Part shown: piece after piece, positions 21,533-29,696 of the stretch
Numbering within the stretch: position 1 is the first letter of the stretch
How the letters are laid out: each line of letters starts with the position of its first letter
From: Adonisia turfae CCMR0081
Lineage (GTDB): Bacteria > Cyanobacteriota > Cyanobacteriia > Phormidesmidales > Phormidesmidaceae
Reading direction: 5' to 3'
NCBI RefSeq assembly: GCF_011009555.1
Contig: NZ_QXHD01000004.1
Span: 1,667,459-1,731,458 of the forward strand
DNA: 64,000 nucleotides
Notes under the pieces: model-generated
Database searches by the model: none
What the model was told of the DNA's origin: nothing
Seen by the model: the letters and a program-made list of their open reading frames with translations, nothing else
Translations under genes and position numbers: made by a program

Positions 21533-21772
21533 ATGTTTCCCCTATGGATTTTTTTAGCGATCCTAACAGCGTTAGGCTTCGTCATGTTCGTGAGCATTCG
21601 TTTATCTAATGAATCCCTGGCTCACGAGGGGCTATGCCCTGTGTGCGGTGGTGCAGGCGGGCCCTGTGAACATTGTAATGGCTATGGAATTATTGTCGAT
21701 GCGACTAAAGCCCATTCGCTTCCACCTCAGGTGAGTGATAGTTCTCAAAAAACACAGAAGAGCTTGAGATAA
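21533..21772 (+). CDS. Small membrane protein with a four-Cys zinc-finger-like motif
   Basis: A 79-residue protein. One N-terminal membrane span (FPLWIFLAILTALGFVMFV) is followed by CPVCGGAGGPCEHCNGYG, two CxxC pairs like one repeat of the DnaJ zinc-finger domain, and a polar tail. I chose the ATG at 21533; GTG codons lie just upstream (21527, 21530). The CxxC knuckle suggests zinc binding or a thiol-chaperone role at the thylakoid or plasma membrane. The exact function is unknown. Confidence 0.6.
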   Translation: MFPLWIFLAILTALGFVMFVSIRLSNESLAHEGLCPVCGGAGGPCEHCNGYGIIVDATKAHSLPPQVSDSSQKTQKSLR

Positions 21773-21902
21773 TCCAACAGAAATGAGTACTTTTGGAGGC
21801 TTGTCTCCGATATTCAGCTTTATTTTTATCGCTAAAGAACAATTTTGATTGATATTCAGTGATTTTAGTCACACTATTTAACCCTATGGATGGCCAATGG
21901 AT

Positions 21903-22832
21903 TTAAGCCAACTTACATAGGGCTTCGCCGCCATGCTCAATCCAACCGTAAATCATGCCAGATGTTGAATGGCCTACTGCACAGTTGCCTGCTTGATCGA
22001 TCACGATGACCCCCCCTAAACCCTGGACTTTTTTCACTAAGTAATCAATGCCAGCAGTGGCTGCAGCTTGGGCATCCAACTTTTGGAAGTAAACAAAATC
22101 CGCAATCATTTTGCACAGTACCGTTCGTTGGAACTGTTCTCCATAGCCGGTGGCGGAAACAGCACAGGTGTCATTATCAGCAAAGACACCAGCACCAACG
22201 ATAGGGCTGTCCCCCACACGCCCCCAGCGTTTGTTCACAATCCCTCCCGTAGACGTAGCGGCGGCTAGATTCCCGGCACTATCTCTGGCAACGGCCCCAA
22301 CGGTGCCAAGTTTTTGGCTAGGTGTGGCGGCTTCATGGTCTAGCATCATGCCCCCTACCTTTTGAGCCTCACGCCATTGACGAACGCGAGTCTCAATCAC
22401 GAAATAATCATTGGCCATGCGGGGTAAACCGCAAAATTTAGCAAACTCACGGGCCCCTTTCCCAATGAGCATAACGTGCTCACTTTTCTCTAACACCTGG
22501 CGCGCTAGGGCAGTTGGATTTTTGATTGAGGTGATGCCTGCAACAGCTCCTGCCTGGAAGGTTTTGCCATCCATAATGGCAGCGTCCATTTCTACTTCAC
22601 CATATTCATTTAAAACAGAACCACGACCTGCATTATAGAGTGGATCATCTTCTAACTGAGCAGCGCAGTGTTCAACTGCATCTAGTGCACTGCCACCCGC
22701 TGTTAGAATACTGCGCCCACTTTCTAAAATGCTGCGAATACTTTCCATAAACTCTGTTTCATTTCCCTCACGCTTTATTTGTTCTAAAGCTCCTGCACCA
22801 CCATGGATAATGAGAGAGAATTGATCTGGCAT
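21903..22832 (-). CDS. iaaA: Isoaspartyl peptidase / L-asparaginase (plant type, Ntn hydrolase)
   Basis: The protein starts MPDQFSLIIHGGAGAL, the typical N-terminus of this Ntn-hydrolase family. It shows YNAGRGSVLNEYGEVEMDAAIMDG and the autocleavage site LG/TVGAVA, where Thr177 becomes the nucleophile of the beta subunit. STGGIVNKRWGRVGDSPIVGAGVFADN and SATGYGEQF complete the active site. The enzyme removes beta-aspartyl residues from peptides. In cyanobacteria it also finishes breakdown of the storage polymer cyanophycin by splitting beta-Asp-Arg. No cyanophycinase lies nearby. Length (309) is normal. Confidence 0.93.
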   Translation of the reverse strand: MPDQFSLIIHGGAGALEQIKREGNETEFMESIRSILESGRSILTAGGSALDAVEHCAAQLEDDPLYNAGRGSVLNEYGEVEMDAAIMDGKTFQAGAVAGITSIKNPTALARQVLEKSEHVMLIGKGAREFAKFCGLPRMANDYFVIETRVRQWREAQKVGGMMLDHEAATPSQKLGTVGAVARDSAGNLAAATSTGGIVNKRWGRVGDSPIVGAGVFADNDTCAVSATGYGEQFQRTVLCKMIADFVYFQKLDAQAAATAGIDYLVKKVQGLGGVIVIDQAGNCAVGHSTSGMIYGWIEHGGEALCKLA

Positions 22833-22969
22833 AGCTTAATAAAATTTCAAATAACTGGAACCCACTGTTATCTCACGCACTCAGTTATTAGCGCATTAGA
22901 CTCGGTTACTTTGGCTACAGAAGTATCGCATAATGTAGTGGCTGAAGTCAGCATATCTAATTGCTAATC

Positions 22970-23266
22970 ATGAATTTGCTCCAAGACTTGAGAGTGAGTG
23001 GGTTACCCGTATTAGAGCAATCCACATTAGATTTGGAAATAGCAGAGCTGGAGAGCTTGCGCATCAGGACAGAGTTAATGCTGGCGCTGCGGCTATATAT
23101 TCAGGAACGACATTGGACATTGGATGAGGCGGCCCAAGCTTTTCGGCAGTCTTCTCCTCGTATGCAAAATCTGATCAATGGCGAAATTAGCCGGTTTTCA
23201 GTGGAAGATTTGATTCAGCTTCTAACTAAAGCTGGTTTGACCGTGCAGATGTCAGTTCAAACTTGA
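22970..23266 (+). CDS. XRE-family HTH protein, HigA antitoxin-like, no toxin partner seen
   Basis: A 98-residue protein with a helix-turn-helix in the second half (WTLDEAAQAFRQSSPRMQNLINGEISRFSVEDLIQLLTKAG). This is the pattern of HigA-type antitoxins and related stand-alone regulators. The start ATG at 22970 is preferred to the TTG at 22961. No RelE/HigB-like toxin frame lies on either side, so it is either an orphan antitoxin or a regulator. A terminator follows at 23347. Confidence 0.75.
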   Translation: MNLLQDLRVSGLPVLEQSTLDLEIAELESLRIRTELMLALRLYIQERHWTLDEAAQAFRQSSPRMQNLINGEISRFSVEDLIQLLTKAGLTVQMSVQT

Positions 23267-23346
23267 TTGCTCCAACATAAGCAGCAATTAGGTCGTTTAA
23301 CTGCTGCTACAGTCAGCAGTAGTTAGATCAAGCCCCATTGTTTTTT

Positions 23347-23393
23347 ATTCTCTCCTGGCTTCTTAATGCCGGGAGAATGTTTTTTATATTTTT
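23347..23393 (+). terminator. Rho-independent terminator after the HTH gene
   Basis: ATTCTCTCCTGGC pairs with GCCGGGAGAAT across a short loop and is followed by GTTTTTTATATTTTT. The rest of 23267-23866 is AT-rich and shows no convincing gene; a TTG-started frame at 23575-23838 was rejected. Confidence 0.8.
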
Positions 23394-23866
23394 AAATCTT
23401 ACTAAAGAGTTAAGTTTGATTTTGATCTTGGAAATCATTTGTTCGAAGAATATATAACAATTTTCTAAACAAAACAGAGTATTGATTTACAGGTTTTCTG
23501 TTCTCATGTCATGAAAACAAGATATTTTAAGGGCAAAAAAATCTGTTTTTTAGAGTGGGAGAAAAGAGCTTTGATTGGCTGATGATCGTGTCTTAATTGA
23601 GGTTTTTGCTGGATACGTTGAGTCTGAGAAGCTGGTAGGAGTGCCTGTGTGCAGTCGAGGCTTGTGCTCTAGAGATATTGATATCTCAAATTATTTAATA
23701 TTTTACTATTGCATTAGTGATGCAGGATACTTCATGCTGATCCGTGGTTGGAGGTCGTGTTCTGAATCGATTTGTCTCTCAGACACTGGAAACATAGAGC
23801 AAGCGGGCAATCTTCGCAGTCTTACGTTAGTTATTTAAGTTCACTATCGCTCTGAGAATTTTAACA

Positions 23867-25000
23867 ATGAAGATCTTTAACCATGACATCATGATGAGTA
23901 CCCTGGACGTCAATCGGGGGGTTCATCTTTTTTCAGGAAGAGCTTTGGGCTTAAGCTCTCCAGGGGATAAAGTCCAGTTACATCCAGATTTGATGGCTGA
24001 TTGGCCAATGTTGAGAGAGCACTATGCGCGCATTGGGTTAGAGCATAGTCACGATATTATTTGGGATGTTGCTTTTGAAGAGCTGGCTCAACAGTCTCCT
24101 GATGAAATCTCGGTCTATTTCTTTGGCCATGCGTTTGAATATGATTCCTCTGATCATAATCAGGGTTGTGCCAGGATCCTAAGGCAGTTAGATGGCGACT
24201 GGTACAAAGTTGTTGAATACATGAATTCTAAGAATAACTTTGTCGCATTGGCTCATCAACTCGGTGTTCCTGTTCCCCAGACTGAGTGTTTTGAAAGTCG
24301 TACGCAATTAGGAAATCTTGAAGCTTTTTCCTATCCTTGCTATGTAAAGCGAGCTGTCTCAGATCATGGTGTTGGTATTTTTCGATGTGAGAATTCTGCG
24401 GATCTGTTAGATGCTGTAGAACAGTTTCCGAAAGACAAGCCTTTTCAAGTCCAGGTGGAGATCCAGGCCTCTGCTTTTCTCAATCTGCAATATCGGGTGA
24501 CATCGGAGGGATTAACGCGTGCTCTGGTGTCTGAGCAAATCTTAGACGGTTGTGTGCATGGCGGTAATCGTTATCCAACATTGCATCAGCCATGGCATAT
24601 TACAGATCCCATGGCTCAATGGATGTTTGAACAGGGGATGAGGGGGACCTTTGGGTTTGATGTGGCGGTTGCGGATTTTCCAACAGGGCCACTATATTTA
24701 GCGATTGAATGCAACCCTCGATATAACGGTTCCTCGTATCCCACTGAGATTGCCGCTCGGTTGAATGTACCAAGTTGGTGTAGTGAAACCTTGCATACTG
24801 ACTGTCGACAACTGGCGGACTTGAGTTTAGATGGCCTAGAATTTGACCCAATCACTAAAACAGGTGTTGTGTTAGTTAATTGGGGGACTATTCAGGCGGG
24901 TAAGGTGACTGTATTATTGGCAGGCTCCCCTGTACAACAGATGGAGTTAAGTCAACAAATACGGCATCAGTGGAGTCGTCAGCCAGTTGCTGTTAGCTAA
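23867..25000 (+). CDS. ATP-grasp domain protein of unknown substrate
   Basis: The 377-residue protein has ATP-grasp features: a lysine strand YPCYVKRAVSDHGVGIF (about 160-175), VQVEIQASAFLNLQYRV, and the metal-binding end LAIECNPRYNGSSYPT (about 285-300). The N-terminal 130 residues match nothing I know. ATP-grasp enzymes join a carboxylate to an amine or thiol through an acyl-phosphate; typical products are peptides or amino-acid conjugates. No biosynthetic neighbours are present. It follows 600 bp of AT-rich DNA and is closed by a strong two-way terminator, so it stands alone. Confidence 0.65.
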   Translation: MKIFNHDIMMSTLDVNRGVHLFSGRALGLSSPGDKVQLHPDLMADWPMLREHYARIGLEHSHDIIWDVAFEELAQQSPDEISVYFFGHAFEYDSSDHNQGCARILRQLDGDWYKVVEYMNSKNNFVALAHQLGVPVPQTECFESRTQLGNLEAFSYPCYVKRAVSDHGVGIFRCENSADLLDAVEQFPKDKPFQVQVEIQASAFLNLQYRVTSEGLTRALVSEQILDGCVHGGNRYPTLHQPWHITDPMAQWMFEQGMRGTFGFDVAVADFPTGPLYLAIECNPRYNGSSYPTEIAARLNVPSWCSETLHTDCRQLADLSLDGLEFDPITKTGVVLVNWGTIQAGKVTVLLAGSPVQQMELSQQIRHQWSRQPVAVS

Positions 25001-25013
25001 AGAGTAAAAAACG

Positions 25014-25073
25014 ATAATGCAACATTCATGGGTGCTAGACTCCCTAACGTTGGAGCAGTGAATGTTGCATTAT
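25014..25073. terminator. Long two-way terminator
   Basis: ATAATGCAACATTCA and its exact reverse complement TGAATGTTGCATTAT enclose a 30-base loop. T-rich flanks on each strand suit ending the ATP-grasp gene (+) and the TVP38-family gene (-). Confidence 0.85.
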
Positions 25074-25132
25074 TCTTCCATAGGACTGATTATTATGCGA
25101 TTCAGTCTTTGGCTATGGTTGGGGCACAAGCA

Positions 25133-25771
25133 TTAGCTTATGGGCTGCTTGCGCTGTAGGAAGCCGGTTAAAAGTGCTAAGGCAAAGGCTCCTAAAACTG
25201 CAAAAACTAACAGTAATCTTCCTTGCTCTAACACGCCTGCCCCAAGTGCGACGATGGGAGGGTTCGAGATGGCAATGCTCAGGATAAGGGCTGGAATAAA
25301 TCGTAACCAGGGTGCTTTTGTGAGGCCAACACTATAGGCAACAAAGTCAAAAAAACCTGTCATTAGAAAGGCTGTCATTAAGAAGAAGTTGCGTTCTAGG
25401 TGCCTTTGACTGAGGTTATCAACGCGGCTGATGAATCTTTCGCCTATCAGGCGTTGCACAAAGCTACGACCAAATTGCTTTGATAAAAAGAAACTCAAGC
25501 TGCAAGAGCAGAGATCGGCCAGACAGATCACCAAAAGACCCTGGGAAAAACCTAGTAGGCCCCCGGCCAATACAGAGTAAGCGGTGCCTGGCAAAGCGGG
25601 AATAACAACACTGGTAAACCTGAGGAAAAATAGGGCTAATGGTGCCCAAACGCCAAAGGTTTCAACGTTGTCTCGTAGCTGACTAACGCCATAGCGTTGA
25701 ATGATCCAAATAACTGCGATGGTTGCGATCGCAATTACCACCAGTTTTAGCCACTTTTTTGTCTTATTCAT
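25133..25771 (-). CDS. TVP38/TMEM64-family (VTT domain) membrane protein
   Basis: A 212-residue multi-pass membrane protein. The VTT/SNARE-associated core is visible as RFTSVVIPALPGTAYSVLAGGLLGF and the later GLTKAPWLRFIPALILSIAISNPP. DedA/TVP38-type proteins are linked to lipid scrambling and membrane homeostasis. It lies 15 bp downstream of the cyclic-nucleotide-binding gene on the same strand, so the two are probably cotranscribed. Confidence 0.85.
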   Translation of the reverse strand: MNKTKKWLKLVVIAIATIAVIWIIQRYGVSQLRDNVETFGVWAPLALFFLRFTSVVIPALPGTAYSVLAGGLLGFSQGLLVICLADLCSCSLSFFLSKQFGRSFVQRLIGERFISRVDNLSQRHLERNFFLMTAFLMTGFFDFVAYSVGLTKAPWLRFIPALILSIAISNPPIVALGAGVLEQGRLLLVFAVLGAFALALLTGFLQRKQPIS

Positions 25772-25786
25772 GGTTTAGCGGGGTGA

Positions 25787-26386
25787 CTAATAGGGCCATG
25801 GGTTTTCATAGCGAGTGGTTGTTGGCGTCTGACGCACTTTTCTCTGCCGAGTTTTGGCAGGGCTCTGGGACTTGCTATTGCCGTTGCTAGCATTAGGCCT
25901 GGGGACTTCTTGCAGCGCATCCTGAAGGATGGGTGAGATTTTTGTGGGTTGACTGGCTTGTTTTTGATTACGCTCCTTATTAATCTCGCGAATGCGCCGC
26001 GACAGGAGCTTAATAATGTTGACAGCGATGCCGGGGGTTTCGTCGATGGCTTCGTATAGCTGCTGCTGAGTCAGAACCAGACAATCGCAGGCATTAATGG
26101 TGGTCACTGAGGCGGAGCGTGGTTCAGCATCAAACAGGGACATTTCACCAAAACACGTCCCCTTATCTAAGGTGGTTAGGTTTTGCGATCGCAAATGTAC
26201 CCGTACTTGTCCTGAGACCACGATATAAAGAGAACGGCCCTCTTCACCTTCCTTAAAAATTCTATGATTTGCAGGAAAAGACAGCTCATCCATGATGGAT
26301 GCTAATCGCACTAGAAAGTCGTCCCGCAGTTCTTTAAAGATGGGGACACCCCGCACGAATAGTAAACGATCAACGCTGGTGAGCAT
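25787..26386 (-). CDS. Cyclic-nucleotide-binding domain protein
   Basis: Residues 10-130 form a cNMP-binding fold: FPANHRIFKEGEEGRSLYIVVSGQVRVHL, then the phosphate-binding cassette region GTCFGEMSLFDAEPRSASVTT. The family's usual Arg is present in PRSAS. The C-terminal 65 residues are polar and probably disordered (QKQASQPTKIS...TRQRKVRQT). There is no HTH, so it is not a CRP-type DNA-binding factor. It lies between the translocase-HEAT gene (200 bp upstream, same strand) and the TVP38 gene, which suggests a membrane protein as its target. Confidence 0.85.
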   Translation of the reverse strand: MLTSVDRLLFVRGVPIFKELRDDFLVRLASIMDELSFPANHRIFKEGEEGRSLYIVVSGQVRVHLRSQNLTTLDKGTCFGEMSLFDAEPRSASVTTINACDCLVLTQQQLYEAIDETPGIAVNIIKLLSRRIREINKERNQKQASQPTKISPILQDALQEVPRPNASNGNSKSQSPAKTRQRKVRQTPTTTRYENPWPY

Positions 26387-26588
26387 GGTGAACTTGGTTT
26401 AGATATGCTATTTGGTCAAAACCACACAGTGAGCACAGTTGAGCGGTGGATGGCCGCTCAGTTATGGCAGTGTAACCCTCGGAGGCAGTCGATGCAATAC
26501 AGGGTAGTACATTGACCACATACATTATCCAAACCTACATCTGCTTAACCCTGAACATACCCAAATCCCACCGCCTCAAACTGTGTAT

Positions 26589-29549
26589 TTATTGAGTGGC
26601 CACATGCTTTTCCAGCATTTTCTGGACTTGGTCAGCCACCAGCGGATCAGAGTCTTTTTCCATTAACTGCAGCAACCTGGGAAGGCTGCTGGGTGAAGCC
26701 ATGTCTAAATAGCTTAAAGCGGCCTCTCGCACAAAGCTGACCGGGTGGCGGAGCGATGCCATCACATGGTCACCGCTTAGGGGCCAGCGCTCGGTGCGGG
26801 CTACATGAAAGCAGCAGGCTAAGGCCCAATCCGATAGAAAATGCCTTAGTTCCATGAGTTGGCGTAGACGTTCCTGGGGTTCCAGGGGCTGGTACGTGAC
26901 CAGTGGATGGAGGGCGGCTAGCGTCGTTTCATTATTAGAATTAGATCGGTCAAATAAGGTGAGAATGGCGCGCTTTGCAGGAATGTTCAACGTATTGTCT
27001 AAAATCTCCAGACCTCTGGCTCGACTGGCGGCTGAGCCATCCAGGTTGAGCTCTGCTGCTTGAATCACTGAAGATGGGTAAAGAAACCGCAGCAGTAACA
27101 ATATGCGTTGCATGGCATCCGCCTTCATATCCTGCAAAGCCCGTCGCAGCCATTCGCAGGTTTCTCCAGATGCCTTTTCTTCGGAACAGTCCTCCAAACA
27201 ACTGTAGAGCTGACCAATAAACTGTAGCTCTTGATCTAACAAGGTTTCTACCCCTGGACGACCGAGCTGGTCAAGGGCACTATCAATATCCGTAGACCGG
27301 CGTAAGCCCTGCTCATCCAGGAGCTTTAACAAAATGCGTAAAATCCAGCGACGGGGGCCTCCCCATGCCGTCATCAAATTAGATGACAATAGGTTGAGGG
27401 CCTGTAGGGTGCCGATGCGGCCAATGACATTCCAAGCCTGGTGGCGTAAGGTTTCACTCTTATAGGGATCGTTGGCCAGCTTGACTAGCATCGGGAGGGC
27501 GTCATTGCCCAGTTCGCTCAGGGCTTTCATCGCCGCTTCGCGGGTGGATTTATAACTGAGGGCCTTTAGCAGTGAGGGATAGTGTTCTTCTAGCCGTGTG
27601 GCTGAGATCGCTTCCAACATTGACCGTCGTACCCGCAGTGAATCATCCTGCAACAAATTGGGCACATGGAGCCGCAGTCCTTGCATGTACTCGGCTTCCC
27701 CTAAGGCGCGACAGCCCATCACCCGCTCCAGTTCCTCCTGGTGGGTGAGCATCTGCTGCAACAGGTATGTGGCCCGCGCCCGCTCTGCTGGGTTTCCATG
27801 TCTGAGCATCATGGAAGCAGCCGTGCCGCGTACAGCTGGATCAATGCTAGGTTTCAGATAGGGCTTGAGCTGATTCACATCGCCATCTTGCTGGGTCAGC
27901 CAGACATAGCGGAGGGCTAAGGCCAAAATGGATGGCTCTTGGGACGGGTAAATGAGAGCGTCGACATAGCCCGTAAATGTGGGATCTGGATAGACCAGCA
28001 TGGTCTCCAAACTCTGCTGTTGCAGATTGGGGGAAAGCTCACTGAGCATGGGAGCCAACACTTCGCTGATGCTGCGAGGCTCAATCTGAGTGAGCAGCTC
28101 AATTAGGGAGCGCTTATCGGCTTCGGGGCCAGGTTTGTCTAAGGCTTCGATAATCGCCTGTTTTAATACCCGTAAACTGGCGTCGGAAAAGCTTAAAAGA
28201 CCGCGTTCAGCTGTGAGTACAAGAAGATTGAGATATTGCGATCGCAACAAAAAAATGCTGCCTAACCACAGTAATGATAGACCGAGGGTGATGAACAAAA
28301 AGATGCTGCTCCCCTGCATCCAGCTAATGTGATTTGCTAGAGCCATCACCAGTAAAATCCCGATGCCCACTATACCAATGGCGATGGATTCTGCTACACC
28401 GACCAATGATTGGATCTTGGCCCGTGGCTGAGCGGGAACCGGTTGAAACAGGACTGGGCGGCTGCTAGCCACAATGGTGTAGCGTAGCCATTCATCAATA
28501 AACTTCAGCAATATCAGGCCGATAAACAGTCCGGTTGCGCCACCCACCGCCGGTAGACTTACCACTAAGCACAGACAGCTGAAGATAGCCATTAAGGCTG
28601 GCAATAAACCTGCTGTCATAAACAATCCCAACCGTTCAATTAAACGACTGGAGGTAAATAGCTGGGTAAGCAATTCCATGAGGCCCAATACCCCGGTGAA
28701 AATACCCAGGAATTTGGCCATGGCATCAATGCTGAATTCTTGGGCTTCTAACTGTAGAAAATACTGATATTCCACCAAATACAGAAGCATTTGGGCGATC
28801 ACAAAAAAGCTCAGTAAAAGCAGCACATAGCGGCGAATGAGCTTACGCAACCGTCTGGCTGAAAAATTGGCATTGGACAGTTCCACTGTCCGGCGTTTGG
28901 AGTCTGGGAAGGCATGTTCATAGGTTTTGCTGATGTAGAACAGCACGCCTGTTGCCACCAGCATGATGCCAAGTACCAGATAGACAACATTGTTGACATC
29001 TAAAACCGTCAGGAGGGCAAACAGGGTAAACCCGCTGAGGATGTCGGCCACCAAATTGCCACTGCTGATCAGGGGGAAGGTGCGTTTAATCTCGCGGATA
29101 TTAAACAGCTGATTGGCTAATACGGATAAATTCAGCTCGTTCAGGTTAGTGATGGCCTCCATCCACAGACGCAGTGCAAAAATGGTGGGGGCGGCCCAAA
29201 CCTCAACGCCTAACCCAATGCGAAATAGGCCAATGGGTAAGGTCATCAATAGGGCAATCAACACAATCACCTGGCGCAGGGGTAGCAGACGCTGTAGCCA
29301 AGAATAGACGCTGCCTAAACTTACTCCTACCAATGCCGTAAACAAATAGATCAGCGGTAGTGTTTTGGCTCCATACTTGTCTAGAAATAACGCTGCCGAA
29401 CTGACCTCCAGCCACATAATCCCCATGGACATGAAGGTATAGAAGGTAAACAGCAGCAGGGTGCGATGGCCTTCTTCAGGACGCAGGTTCAGTGCCGTAA
29501 AAATTTTCTGGAGCCACTGGGGCTGGGAATATGAGAAATCTGACTGCAT
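26589..29549 (-). CDS. ADP/ATP-translocase-like membrane protein fused to HEAT repeats
   Basis: Residues about 25-430 hold roughly twelve membrane spans and resemble the nucleotide transport protein (NTT/Tlc) and MFS fold (LLLFTFYTFMSMGIMWLEVSSAALFLDKYG; RPVLFQPVPAQPRAKIQSLV). Residues about 440-985 are a row of HEAT/armadillo-like helical repeats (SEVLAPMLSELSP, VRRSMLEAISATRLEEHYPSLLKAL, ALPMLVKLANDPY). Similar cyanobacterial proteins exist, and in some relatives I recall a cNMP-binding domain attached; here that domain is encoded separately just downstream. The start ATG at 29549 is preferred to the TTG two codons earlier. The transported substrate is unknown. Confidence 0.75.
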   Translation of the reverse strand: MQSDFSYSQPQWLQKIFTALNLRPEEGHRTLLLFTFYTFMSMGIMWLEVSSAALFLDKYGAKTLPLIYLFTALVGVSLGSVYSWLQRLLPLRQVIVLIALLMTLPIGLFRIGLGVEVWAAPTIFALRLWMEAITNLNELNLSVLANQLFNIREIKRTFPLISSGNLVADILSGFTLFALLTVLDVNNVVYLVLGIMLVATGVLFYISKTYEHAFPDSKRRTVELSNANFSARRLRKLIRRYVLLLLSFFVIAQMLLYLVEYQYFLQLEAQEFSIDAMAKFLGIFTGVLGLMELLTQLFTSSRLIERLGLFMTAGLLPALMAIFSCLCLVVSLPAVGGATGLFIGLILLKFIDEWLRYTIVASSRPVLFQPVPAQPRAKIQSLVGVAESIAIGIVGIGILLVMALANHISWMQGSSIFLFITLGLSLLWLGSIFLLRSQYLNLLVLTAERGLLSFSDASLRVLKQAIIEALDKPGPEADKRSLIELLTQIEPRSISEVLAPMLSELSPNLQQQSLETMLVYPDPTFTGYVDALIYPSQEPSILALALRYVWLTQQDGDVNQLKPYLKPSIDPAVRGTAASMMLRHGNPAERARATYLLQQMLTHQEELERVMGCRALGEAEYMQGLRLHVPNLLQDDSLRVRRSMLEAISATRLEEHYPSLLKALSYKSTREAAMKALSELGNDALPMLVKLANDPYKSETLRHQAWNVIGRIGTLQALNLLSSNLMTAWGGPRRWILRILLKLLDEQGLRRSTDIDSALDQLGRPGVETLLDQELQFIGQLYSCLEDCSEEKASGETCEWLRRALQDMKADAMQRILLLLRFLYPSSVIQAAELNLDGSAASRARGLEILDNTLNIPAKRAILTLFDRSNSNNETTLAALHPLVTYQPLEPQERLRQLMELRHFLSDWALACCFHVARTERWPLSGDHVMASLRHPVSFVREAALSYLDMASPSSLPRLLQLMEKDSDPLVADQVQKMLEKHVATQ

Positions 29550-29696
29550 GGTCAAACAGGACGGCTAAACAGAGCCGATGGTGATCATGCCAAAGACGCT
29601 ACCGGATCATCTGGCAATCATCAATAGCAAATTGACGTGATCGATTGAACTATATTGCCCATACAGTCCAAATGAGGGGAATCTTTAAATGTCGAT

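Noticed and set aside
23575..23838. 87-codon frame starting at TTG
   Set aside because: AT-rich, no ribosome site, odd composition with many Cys and no recognisable motif. Probably chance.
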